Below, piece by piece: positions 1 through 6,871 of a stretch of DNA of 6,919 nt; within the stretch, counting starts at the first letter, position 1; every line of letters begins with the position of its first letter. The stretch is taken from assembly GCA_913061385.1 (NCBI GenBank), contig CAJXTM010000190.1, positions 1 to 6,919 of the forward strand. Direction: 5' to 3'. The translations under genes were made by a program, and so were the position numbers. Under the pieces are notes generated by a model. It had not been told where the DNA came from and did no database searches. It worked only from the letters and a program-made list of their open reading frames with translations. The stretch comes from an uncultured Rhodopirellula sp. (GTDB taxonomy: Bacteria; Planctomycetota; Planctomycetia; Pirellulales; Pirellulaceae).

Positions 1-276
1 GCCAAAGTGCCCGGTTCCAGCTTCCTGGTACTCCTGCACAAGTTGGCATACCTGCGCTGAGATCCGTCCCACGGGACGACCGTCCCGCTCAGCCAAGAAG
101 TAGGCAGCATCCGCATGTTCGAAATAAGGGTTGTGGCGACGAGAAAGCCTTTCCTTGACTTGATGCATAAGAGGTGGCACCCAAGCAGGGTCATCACCAT
201 ACAATCCCCAAGGCACACGCAAAAAATGCTTGAGATCTCGGGAGCCTTCTACCTGCTTAAGAGTCAATCTTGTCAT
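1..276 (-). CDS. GNAT-like N-acetyltransferase, N-terminal part (cut by window edge)
   Basis: An open frame of 92 codons runs from an ATG at 276 to the left edge with no stop, so the C-terminal part is missing. The product begins MTRLTLKQVEGSRDL and carries signatures I associate with a conserved bacterial GNAT-like family of roughly 370 residues: a hydrophobic FLRVPWGLYGDDPAWVPPL stretch at about residues 18-36, an RRHNPYFEHADAAYFLAE stretch at 46-63, then DGRPVGRISA at 65-74, a beta strand-turn-strand typical of acyl-CoA-binding folds, ending at GTGHFG. The frame stays open upstream to about 411 but has no ATG, GTG or TTG there, so the ATG at 276 is the only credible start; no clear Shine-Dalgarno sequence precedes it. 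Coding status is well supported, family is by recalled motif pattern, and the substrate is unknown. Confidence 0.75.
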   Translation of the reverse strand, partial: MTRLTLKQVEGSRDLKHFLRVPWGLYGDDPAWVPPLMHQVKERLSRRHNPYFEHADAAYFLAERDGRPVGRISAQVCQLVQEYQEAGTGHFG

Positions 277-1041
277 ACCGCCAAAACCCGCTGAAGCAGG
301 AACGGGCTTACCCGATCGCGAACCATTGCGGCGCCCGGTGCAGTCTGATGCACCACCGACTGGTCGGTAAAAGGCGTGGTGGTTTTTGACGCGATCATAT
401 TGAACAAGTGACTAGCTGACATTTTTGAGGTCACGAACTTTACTTTTCTTGAAAAGCAAGATCCCGTTTTTCACGATCAGACTGACGTTCTGAACCCCCG
501 GGCTCGTGAATTCGATCGTGCTTGTTCGTTTTATGACCCGAGCACGTTGATCGACTAGTGTGTGAGTGTAACGTTTCGCACCTTCACTACACCAGTGATT
601 TTAGATCCAAACCACGGGAACAACGCTCAACAGTTTGCAACGTTGCCCCTATAAGCGTGCCACACGCTTCCGACACACTCGAATCGTTTGACTCAATTCG
701 ACGGCCGAGCGTCACAATTGACGATTTTATCATCACAACAGGCCAAATGTGCAACAGTTACCAACCAAGCTCGTCCCCGATATTTACGGCGGCAAACCCT
801 CGCCAGAGACAACTAAATCTAGCGTCAAAGTGTAACGGAAGCCTCAAAACACGCGGCTCGCTGACCGTAAGGGCAGCCTTCGAGCTTGCTTCCGATGTGT
901 AATTGCAGGTCAAAAACTGGTTTTGTCACCGTTCCCTCCTGCACCCGATCTCAAACCGTGCGGTCGCTTCTAGCTGTATTTTGCGACTATATTTCGCTCT
1001 CTCCCTCGGCCCTCTCTGACGCTCAATGAAAGTCCCGCCAG
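277..1041. other. Long intergenic region without a convincing gene
   Basis: These 765 bases separate two divergent genes and should hold both promoters. The only longer frame (558-902, plus, GTG start) has an unrecognisable composition and is not called. Short inverted repeats are visible: CACCAC 351-356 with GTGGTG 376-381, enclosing ACCGAC/GTCGGT (355-360, 363-368) and followed by five T; CTTTTC/GAAAAG at 443-456 overlapping TCTTG/CAAGA at 447-461; CACGATC 472-478 with GATCGTG 514-520; and CAAAA/TTTTG at 911-925. A TATATT at 988-993, about 50 bases before the hydrolase start, could be a -10 element but lacks a good -35. A pyrimidine-rich tract covers about 992-1018. No tRNA or rRNA pattern was seen. 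Confidence 0.6.
351..387 (+). terminator. Hairpin followed by a short T run (possible terminator)
   Basis: CACCAC at 351-356 can pair with GTGGTG at 376-381, and TTTTT follows at 383-387. A competing inner hairpin, ACCGAC with GTCGGT and a 2-base loop, lies at 355-368. The shape resembles a rho-independent terminator reading on the plus strand, but no plus-strand gene is seen upstream in the window, so its role is unclear. It could instead protect the divergent intergenic region from antisense transcription, or be chance. Confidence 0.2.
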
Positions 1042-2658
1042 ATGCCGCACTCTGTCAAACAACGTTCTTTATTACTTCGGACAGTCGTCTGGCTCGTCTG
1101 CACCGCTGCATTGGTGACGGTCGGAGCCGTGATTTTTGAGTGGATACAACTTGCCTCATCGCGATCCTACGATCAACTCGATTGGCGGGCGTTACGGATC
1201 GCGGTGCTGCTGCTCCTGAATCTGTGCCTGACAGTTCTGATTGCTTCTGCATTCGCGTTGTACTTTTGGTCACGACTTTCGCAATCTCTCCCCGAACTGC
1301 AGGGATGGCACCTGCAAAGCCCAGAGTCTGAATTCTGTGCCAAGCATGCGACTCGCGACTATGTCTTCGATGATTATCTGGCACAGGAAGAACGAATCTT
1401 CCAAGAATTGGAAGCGTTGATCACGGATTCATGGACAAGCCAAAATTCAGGTGCCTATAACCGGTTTAACAAAGACTCCATCTGTGATCCGGCATCCCTA
1501 TTGGATCACAACTGGAATCGCAGTCGAGTATTAGAATGCGACAGCCCGATTGGCGGTGTGCTACTCGTTCATGGCTTGAGCGACTCCCCTTACTCATTAC
1601 GAAGACTAGGTGAACGCCTTCACGCAGAAGGTTACACAGTGATCTGGCTAAGAGTCCCCGGTCACGGCACAAATCCACATGCTTTGGCAACGATCTGCTG
1701 GGACGACTGGACAGCAGCAGTCAAAGTTGCAGCCAAAGGGCTACGCTCGAAACTGCCCGATGGTCTGCCACTCTTATTGGCTGGCTATTCAAATGGTGGT
1801 GCACTGAGTGTCCATTACGCGGTCTCTGCCCTCGACGACGAAACGCTGCCGTCCGTCGATGCAATTGTACTGCTCTCTCCGATGATCGGAATCAACCCGC
1901 TGGCAAAAATAACAAGATTGACCAATGCGGTAGGACTAGTTTCCCGCAACGAAAAAACCAAATGGTCGCACATCTATGCCGAGATAGATCCGTTTAAATA
2001 TAGCTCATGGCCAATGAACGCTAACGCTCAGGCATGGGACGCCACCCAAGGCGTCGAGAAAAAGCTGGCTGTGTTGCAGAAAGCCGGACGCATGAACGAA
2101 ATGCCTCCGATTCTCGCCATGCAGTCTGCAGTAGATTCGACAGTGAGCGTTCCCCGACTCATTACCGCCTTGTTTGCTCGGCTGCAGTCTGAAACCAGCG
2201 AGTTGTTCCTGTTCGATATCAACCGAATCGACAACCTCAGCAATTTGGTAAATTTTTCATTCGAGAAAACCATCCTTCCTGCGTTACAACAGGCTGATCG
2301 CCCCTATCGCCTTTCGGTCGTTCGAAACGCAGAGAACGACCCCAAGCAAATGGTGCTCAGGACACGTACAAGAGGTACGTGGCGCGAACAGCCGATCCAA
2401 GCTTGCTGGCCAGATGGTGTGATCTCTTTGTCTCACATTGCGATTCCTATCGCTCCTGATGATCCTGTCTACGGCGACGAATCACACACCGCTGGACTCT
2501 CTCTTGGCAGTATCCGCATGCGTGCCGAACCGAGTGCCTTGATGATTCCAAGCACACTGTTCGTACGTTGCCGCCAGAACCCGTTCTATGAGCTGATGGA
2601 AAATCACGTGATTGAGTGGGTGAACACCAATAATCCCTCGCGAAACGATGGTGTCTGA
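1042..2658 (+). CDS. Membrane-anchored alpha/beta hydrolase (serine esterase/lipase-like)
   Basis: The 538-residue product has two hydrophobic helices near its N-terminus (about residues 11-34 and 51-76), which should anchor it in the inner membrane, followed by an alpha/beta hydrolase fold. Visible motifs: the oxyanion-hole region VLLVHGLSDSPYSLRRLG (about 173-190, HG at 177-178), LRVPGHGT (203-210), and the nucleophile elbow GYSNGG with Ser250. Asp365 in AMQSAVDSTVSV fits the acid position. The next histidine after it is His465 in SHIAIPIAPDDPVYG, a motif I recall as conserved in this hydrolase family, giving a plausible Ser250-Asp365-His465 triad with an unusually long insertion before the His. 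The reaction is probably ester hydrolysis, but the substrate cannot be read from sequence. The ATG at 1042 is preceded only by a weak purine stretch. The next gene on the same strand follows about 124 bases downstream. Confidence 0.9.
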   Translation: MPHSVKQRSLLLRTVVWLVCTAALVTVGAVIFEWIQLASSRSYDQLDWRALRIAVLLLLNLCLTVLIASAFALYFWSRLSQSLPELQGWHLQSPESEFCAKHATRDYVFDDYLAQEERIFQELEALITDSWTSQNSGAYNRFNKDSICDPASLLDHNWNRSRVLECDSPIGGVLLVHGLSDSPYSLRRLGERLHAEGYTVIWLRVPGHGTNPHALATICWDDWTAAVKVAAKGLRSKLPDGLPLLLAGYSNGGALSVHYAVSALDDETLPSVDAIVLLSPMIGINPLAKITRLTNAVGLVSRNEKTKWSHIYAEIDPFKYSSWPMNANAQAWDATQGVEKKLAVLQKAGRMNEMPPILAMQSAVDSTVSVPRLITALFARLQSETSELFLFDINRIDNLSNLVNFSFEKTILPALQQADRPYRLSVVRNAENDPKQMVLRTRTRGTWREQPIQACWPDGVISLSHIAIPIAPDDPVYGDESHTAGLSLGSIRMRAEPSALMIPSTLFVRCRQNPFYELMENHVIEWVNTNNPSRNDGV

Positions 2659-2682
2659 AACGGTGTAAGTCTTCGATTCACA

Positions 2683-2699
2683 GGGGTCTCCAATACCCC
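2683..2699 (+). other. Small GC hairpin after the hydrolase gene
   Basis: GGGGT at 2683-2687 can pair with ACCCC at 2695-2699 around a 7-base loop, 25 bases after the hydrolase stop. There is no T run after it, so it is at best a weak or attenuating terminator. A second small dyad, CTAGT (2717-2721) with ACTAG (2728-2732), lies between it and the next gene and might be part of that gene's promoter region. Confidence 0.2.
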
Positions 2700-2782
2700 C
2701 CGTGGCTATTATTACCCTAGTTTGCATACTAGACGCTCAAAAGCGAGACGCAGCCCCCATCAAAATGGAACGACACACTCGA

Positions 2783-3436
2783 ATGTCCGACAATTCCACC
2801 CGTCCCAACGCATTGATCTTGCTGGCCTGCTTGAGTTCAGTAATCTCAATGTCCTTTGCACTTGGTCAACAACCGGCCAACAGCGTGGTTGCTTTGCAAG
2901 AATCGTTCGAGCGACCAGAACTCGGTGACAAGTGGACCTATTCCAAAGGTAACTGGAAAATCGCAGACAGTGCCCTGACAGTACGTGAGCTGCCACAAAA
3001 TGGCGAAGCCGCGGTCATTCGCCGCTCCGTCGAAACAGGAAATGCCGTTTACGAGTTCAAATTCATGCTCTCAGATAAATGCAAATCCATGACATTTGGG
3101 TTCGACCCAGCGAAGAGTAAATCGGACAAGGATGAACACTCGTTCTCACTCATCGTTACTCCTGATTCGTGGCGGATCACGAAGCTCAGGGACAACACCG
3201 AACCCAATGAATCAGTCAACCAAGTCATCGCCCAAGAACGGGAAACATTCAAAGCAGACCGCTGGTACCGTTTACGCATTACAACATGGGGTCCTTTCGT
3301 GACCGCAAAGATCGACGACGAAATCCCCCTTAAGGTTTCAGACAGTAGCTTCGCAGCACAAAAGTCGGTACTGACCTTTCGTTGCACAGGTGGCCCAGTG
3401 GAGATCGACGATATCCAAGTCTGGACGCAACGTTAA
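2783..3436 (+). CDS. Secreted DUF1080-like beta-sandwich protein
   Basis: Read from the ATG at 2783, the product is 217 residues and starts with a signal peptide: short polar N-terminus, hydrophobic core at about residues 10-26 (ALILLACLSSVISMSFA), probable cleavage near SFA-LGQQ. The mature part has the repeating strand pattern of a concanavalin-like jelly roll: ESFERPELGDKW (40-51), then KGNWKIADSALTV (55-67), YEFKFML, WYRLRIT (161-167), and DDIQVW at the end. This matches the DUF1080 / 3-keto-disaccharide-hydrolase-like domains that are abundant in planctomycetes, where they are linked to carbohydrate binding or cleavage. The frame is open from an ATG at 2702, and another ATG lies at 2765; 2783 (or 2765) is preferred because the extra residues from 2702 would bury the signal peptide. 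Enzymatic activity is not shown; it may only bind. Confidence 0.8.
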   Translation: MSDNSTRPNALILLACLSSVISMSFALGQQPANSVVALQESFERPELGDKWTYSKGNWKIADSALTVRELPQNGEAAVIRRSVETGNAVYEFKFMLSDKCKSMTFGFDPAKSKSDKDEHSFSLIVTPDSWRITKLRDNTEPNESVNQVIAQERETFKADRWYRLRITTWGPFVTAKIDDEIPLKVSDSSFAAQKSVLTFRCTGGPVEIDDIQVWTQR

Positions 3437-3518
3437 ACAAACTTGCCTCAGTGAATTCTTCAGTTGCGCAACATCCACGTTTGTCTCCGACCGGAACCTG
3501 CTGACCTGATCACAAGTG
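3437..3518. other. Convergent gap between the DUF1080-like gene and the small minus-strand ORF
   Basis: These 82 bases lie between two converging genes, where terminators are expected. Only a 10-base perfect palindrome, GTTGCGCAAC at 3463-3472, and a distant AACAAAC/GTTTG pairing stand out. No hairpin with a T run is visible. Confidence 0.4.
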
Positions 3519-3804
3519 CTACTTACCCAGCAACCAAAGCTGCAAATCGAGTCGAACACGCATGTCAATCAAAAAGCACTCAGGAGAGTTCTCTTGGATT
3601 GGATCGATGATTGAGACGTCACGCGAATCAATCATCGGGGTTGCGGTTGCCACAGACACACTGACAGGGGTTGCCACGGTTTCATTGATCCCCGCCAGTT
3701 CACTCTCCAGATCCCGCGTCAAGGCTGCGACATCTTGCCTGATTTGACTGCTCTCAGGTTTCGATCGTGGAAACCAGTTTCAACACTGCAGTGCAAACGG
3801 GCAT
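3519..3804 (-). CDS. Small coiled-coil ORF, apparently split by a +1 frameshift
   Basis: An ATG at 3804 has AGGA 8 bases upstream (complement of 3813-3816), the best ribosome binding site in the window. It encodes MPVCTAVLKLVSTIET and then meets TGA at 3754-3756. Skipping one base there (ACC-T-GAG) enters a second frame that is open to the TAG at 3519-3521 and reads ESSQIRQDVAALTRDLESEL, then an Ala/Val/Thr-rich stretch, ending FLIDMRVRLDLQLWLLGK. The joined product would be 94 residues. Hydrophobic positions keep a 3-4 heptad spacing across the joint (V7, V11, I14, S18, I21, V25, L28, L32), which suggests one amphipathic helix. The gene lies 39 bases after the DUF1559-like gene and is probably co-transcribed. 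Alternatives are a one-base sequencing or assembly error, a decayed gene, or a shorter gene starting at a TTG at 3722. The product is not recognised. Confidence 0.4.
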
Positions 3805-3843
3805 GATCACAATCCTGATCGAGGCAGCTATACCAAAGCGTAT

Positions 3844-4605
3844 TCAGAATGATGCTGCCGGTTCACCACCACCACGCGTAATCAATGTATCGAAGGTCTT
3901 TCGATCCAACGGCAACTCGATACGTGTCACGGATCCGTCTCCCATCAACCAGAACCCCGATTCGTTGTTGTTGAGGGACTGGATAGCCGCAAACGCCTCA
4001 TCGGGAGTCAATTCGTTTGTCGATTTCCAATCGGCCGAACGATTGGGAAGCCTGACGGCCATGACAGTCATATCTAATCTGTCTGTCACGTCACTAAACT
4101 GAATCGGAGTATTCGGCACAGACGAAAACATACCCTCCGGTGAAACGATTACGAAAACATCTGTCTCGTTAGGTGTAGTTGGATCAAGCGGCTGAAAACA
4201 GAAAGGTGCCCGATCAGGCACCGTTTGCGATTTTCCTTGGACATAGAGACCACCATCGTCAACATACGGCGCCACTGCCATCCGCCAACTTCCGATGACG
4301 TTTCCATTTTCGTCTGCGGTTGCCGTGAAGGGTAATTGCTTGTGCACCGCATGATAATTGAGCAACGCCAGCGCTACCTGCTTCGTCCGATTCATCTGAG
4401 AATTGCTTCTCGCAGCAAGCCTCGCGTTACTCACAGCGGGTAACAGCAGCGCAACAAGAACACCGCCGCAAAATAACAGCACGACCCCCACTCCGATTAC
4501 CAACCCAATAATCAAAACTGAGTTACCACCACCCTTGGAGGAACTTGGCGAAACTATTGGTGCAGCAGAATAGGGAGAAGGTTGATTCGGCGGGAGATTC
4601 GACAT
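3844..4605 (-). CDS. DUF1559-like membrane protein (planctomycete pilin-like family)
   Basis: The 253-residue product has a Ser/Pro/Gly-rich N-terminus (1-28), one transmembrane segment at about 29-56, and right after it the signature LLLPAVSNARLAAR (53-66), then MNRTKQVALALLNYHAVHKQLP (71-92). This matches the conserved core of DUF1559 proteins, which planctomycetes carry in many copies, where the usual pattern is LLLPAVQ.AREAAR followed by NLKQIGLAL.NYH. The end also fits: GDGSV at 222-226 and LITRGGGE at 241-248 resemble the family's DGSV...LLTR.GGE closing motif. The protein is shorter than a typical DUF1559 member, and the type-IV-pilin-like GFTLVE leader is replaced by a proline-rich cytoplasmic stretch, so prepilin processing is unlikely. 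The function is unknown. It is divergent from the metallopeptidase gene and probably leads a two-gene unit with the small ORF downstream. Confidence 0.85.
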   Translation of the reverse strand: MSNLPPNQPSPYSAAPIVSPSSSKGGGNSVLIIGLVIGVGVVLLFCGGVLVALLLPAVSNARLAARSNSQMNRTKQVALALLNYHAVHKQLPFTATADENGNVIGSWRMAVAPYVDDGGLYVQGKSQTVPDRAPFCFQPLDPTTPNETDVFVIVSPEGMFSSVPNTPIQFSDVTDRLDMTVMAVRLPNRSADWKSTNELTPDEAFAAIQSLNNNESGFWLMGDGSVTRIELPLDRKTFDTLITRGGGEPAASF

Positions 4606-4787
4606 GGGAACATCTTTCTAAGTGATCGTTTGATAATTACCTGGTTGTGAAATCACAAAGTCGTGAAAAAGACATAGCCAGTGTAACAAGTGCCATACAA
4701 TGAGGGACGCCGAACTTATCGCGTCACACAAAGACCACAATCGCATTCGGCACCGAACTGCAGTGCTCAATGGTGATGCGATTGGTA
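4606..4787. promoter_or_regulatory. Divergent promoter region with candidate -10 element
   Basis: This 182-base gap separates the DUF1559-like gene (leftward) from the metallopeptidase gene (rightward), so it should contain both promoters. TACAAT at 4696-4701 is a good match to a bacterial -10 box for the rightward gene, but the -35 position holds no good match. For the leftward gene an AT-rich TAATTAT (complement of about 4631-4637) could serve as a -10. Both assignments are weak. Confidence 0.3.
4645..4658. promoter_or_regulatory. 14-bp inverted repeat, possible operator
   Basis: TTGTGA (4645-4650) and TCACAA (4653-4658) form a perfect dyad around AA. It sits between two divergent genes, about 40 bases from the DUF1559-like start and about 50 upstream of the candidate -10 at 4696. 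The half-sites resemble those of CRP/FNR-type regulators, but the 2-base spacer is too short for a standard site of that family. No regulator gene is present in the window. Confidence 0.3.
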
Positions 4788-5828
4788 ATGAATTCCGATA
4801 CCCCGAGTGCAATCGTGAACCGTCTTTCAATCTCCAGCATCGTTCTTGCCATTGCCGGTTCTTTTTCGTGTTCACTTATGGTGATCGCGAATGATGGTAA
4901 AAAACCGAAGAACACCAAAGGCATGCTGCAACCAGCCTCGGTTTTGCATGTTGCTGAAGGGCTGAATTCTGACGGTTCCTTGGTGAAACATTATCAACGT
5001 GGCCTACGGTACGCGACAAAATACTTCGGGCACTATGGCCCTTATTACATCTATTTGTTGGGACCTGACAGTGAGAAAAGTGTTCACACAATCTATCGCC
5101 AGCGGGCGATGAGCCGAGTCAAGCTGAACTCGAAACTCTCAACGGAGCAACAGATAGATTCATTTCTCAAACGGCCGAATGTTGCCTCAGAGATCAAAGC
5201 TGTGTTATCGGGAAAGTCTGAAGGCGGATTAACATGGACGCAAGAACCGCCAATTCTTTACGAAGATGTGACGACGAATGCCAAGCAGCGGGAAAAGGAT
5301 CCGATTGAAAACACATGGGGTGCTCTCCACGAGTATCACCATGTTTTCCAAATGGCTCATTGTGACACAACGCAAAAAAGGACCTCCGACAAGCACATCA
5401 ATTCGTGGATGGCCGAGGGAATGGCAACCTACAGTTCGGCGAAGTTCATGGAAAACATGGGTCTCGTTGATTTCAATGGCTACATGTTGCAACTACGAGA
5501 AACAGGCGGAAACATCGGCCGCCCTGGCATCAACGAGTTTTTAGCCAAGACAAAAGGCTGGCGATTGGAAAATGAGAGTTACTGGGATCAAGGTGGATCC
5601 GCACAGGTTTACTACATGCTTGGTGCTTGGGCGACCGCTTACTTGATTCATGTTCAAGGTGTGGAAGAAGTGGTCGTGTTGAAAAGCTGGTACCAAGACA
5701 TTCCCCGCATCGGAAAATCAGCAGCCTTCAAAAAGCACATGGGTTTATCACTCGCTGATTTCTACAAGAGATTCGACGTTTTCATTCGTCAGCCCGATGA
5801 AAGCGTGATGAAGATTCTCGAGGACTGA
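4788..5828 (+). CDS. Secreted HEXXH zinc metallopeptidase (gluzincin-like)
   Basis: From the ATG at 4788 the product has 346 residues. It opens with a signal-peptide-like stretch, with the hydrophobic part ISSIVLAIAGSFSCSLMVIA at about residues 15-34 and likely cleavage near VIA-ND. The catalytic motif is HEYHH at 181-185 (GALHEYHHVFQMAH): two zinc-binding histidines with the catalytic Glu182. A third ligand is probably Glu210 in WMAEGMATY, the W..EG.A.Y pattern of gluzincin peptidases, 25 residues after the second zinc histidine. The upstream part (YYIYLLGPDSEK) fits the beta-rich N-lobe of such enzymes, and the helical C-terminus (FKKHMGLSLADFYKRFDVFI) closes the domain. Expected role: cleavage of protein or peptide bonds outside the cytoplasm; the substrate is unknown. 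Alternative ATGs at 4770 and 4776 would add 6 or 4 residues; 4788 gives the more usual signal peptide. No strong ribosome binding site is visible for any of them. Confidence 0.85.
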   Translation: MNSDTPSAIVNRLSISSIVLAIAGSFSCSLMVIANDGKKPKNTKGMLQPASVLHVAEGLNSDGSLVKHYQRGLRYATKYFGHYGPYYIYLLGPDSEKSVHTIYRQRAMSRVKLNSKLSTEQQIDSFLKRPNVASEIKAVLSGKSEGGLTWTQEPPILYEDVTTNAKQREKDPIENTWGALHEYHHVFQMAHCDTTQKRTSDKHINSWMAEGMATYSSAKFMENMGLVDFNGYMLQLRETGGNIGRPGINEFLAKTKGWRLENESYWDQGGSAQVYYMLGAWATAYLIHVQGVEEVVVLKSWYQDIPRIGKSAAFKKHMGLSLADFYKRFDVFIRQPDESVMKILED

Positions 5829-5933
5829 AACAACGAGAGATGATCAACCTCGAGAAGACCTGGGCCCATTTCAGGGTAGCGTGACGTTTAGAAATAGAGG
5901 CAGCAAAATCAAATGGAAGAGTTGCAGATGTGA
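5829..5933. other. Convergent gap between metallopeptidase and PEP-CTERM genes
   Basis: These 105 bases separate two converging genes. A TGGGCCCA palindrome lies at about 5858-5865, with a weak ACCTG...CAGGGT pairing around it, but no hairpin with a T run is visible on either strand. No gene is called here. Confidence 0.4.
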
Positions 5934-6871
5934 TTAGGCTTGTGTTACCCCGGGGGCGCTACGCGAGACTCGTCGGGCCTTGGATATTCCACGTCGTCGA
6001 TGAAGAAGGATACTCACGCTGATGAAGCTCCATATCGCAAGGGTGCTGGGCTCAGGAACCGCCGCGACTGATGAATTCGAAGAGCTTGCAAAGTTAGTAA
6101 CACTTGCAACTCGGAAGCCTAGACCGGTCACCGTGGCGATAGGATTGCCTTGAAAGGCGGAAGAGGAGCGGAGAAGGCTTAGGTTCGAATTCCAGCGCCC
6201 ACCCCGGAATATGCGTTCGGAATCGCCTGAGCTGTTTTGTAGGTCGCTGCTTGTTTCGGTCCATTCAAATGCGTTCCCTCCCAAGCCCATGACTCCATAG
6301 GGACTCAAGCCGCCAGACTCGGTCACGTCAGCCGGGCCGCTCAAAAAGCTTTGACTGTAAACCGCCGTGTTTGCAGTGGTTCCTGAGCTAACAGCGTAAG
6401 GTGCAAACCCACTTAAAGTCGGGTAATCAGAATAGGTTTCGGTGTTCGGATCGTAATACGCTGCTTTGTGCCATTCATCGACGCTTGGCAGCCAGTATTT
6501 TGCATTCTTGTGACGGAAAAGGTTGGTTCCACCTGATTGCCATGCTTCACTCGGGTCCCAAACGGTTAGGTTATCGTCGAGTTCATCTGTGTCGAATCTG
6601 TACGCTGCTTGGTATCCTTCACTGGTATTGAGCCAGTTGACAAATCGGGCTGCTTCGTTCCAGTCGATTCGGGTACTGGGCTTTCCTGCATCGCGAGAGT
6701 CGTGAGTGATTTCTAGGGTTTGCGAGGCATTGAACTTATTAACCATATCCCAGCTGGTTTCGTGTTTTGCAATCCGATAGCTGTATGCAACCTGCCCCGC
6801 GGCAACTGGGTTGCCGCCGTTATCGCCAGAATTTCCAGGATTCGCGATCTCTGCAAATTCAATATTGAACT
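5934..6871 (-). CDS. PEP-CTERM protein with SUMF1/FGE-like domain, 5' end missing
   Basis: The frame runs from a TAA at 5934-5936 back to the last genomic base at 6871 without a stop or a credible start, so the signal peptide and first residues are lost; 311 complete codons remain. An internal ATG at 6746 is not the start, because the 41 codons before it read as the family's usual beginning: ANPGNSGDNGG, then VAYSYRIAKHETSWDMVNKFNA. The body follows the formylglycine-generating-enzyme-like pattern: YWLPSVDEWHKAAYY, GLSPYGVMGLGGNAFEWTE, FRGGRWNSNLSLLRSS, GLGFRVASV. The C-terminus has the exosortase signal: VPEPSTLAIWS, a hydrophobic helix, then RRR. The protein should be exported, anchored and sorted by an exosortase that is not in the window. 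It reads RGGRW where RGGSW is usual, and 18 residues follow the Arg cluster, longer than normal. True FGE catalysis is not implied. Confidence 0.88.

Noticed and set aside
65..87. Strong inverted repeats CGTCCC-AC-GGGACG and CGGGACG-AC-CGTCCCG
   Set aside because: They lie inside the acetyltransferase coding region and encode the conserved RDGRPVGR stretch, so codon use explains them better than a regulatory hairpin.
558..902. 114-residue plus-strand frame starting at GTG
   Set aside because: It has no recognisable domain, an unusual composition, no ribosome binding site, and overlaps no related gene. The frame probably arises by chance in the intergenic region.
2702..2782. Upstream start for the DUF1080-like gene at 2702
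   Set aside because: It would add 27 residues before the signal peptide and leave it internal; the ATGs at 2765 and 2783 fit export better.
3767..4102. 111-residue plus-strand frame
   Set aside because: It is antisense to the end of the DUF1559-like gene, whose motifs identify the real frame.
4645..4658. CRP-family binding site
   Set aside because: The half-sites look similar, but the spacer is 2 bases where a standard site needs about 6 between TGTGA and TCACA. Kept only as an unassigned dyad.
1..6871. A new multi-gene system (defence, secretion or biosynthetic cluster)
   Set aside because: The genes are in mixed orientations with gaps between them and share only likely envelope location. 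No partner sets, nucleases, toxins, transposases or repeat arrays were found.
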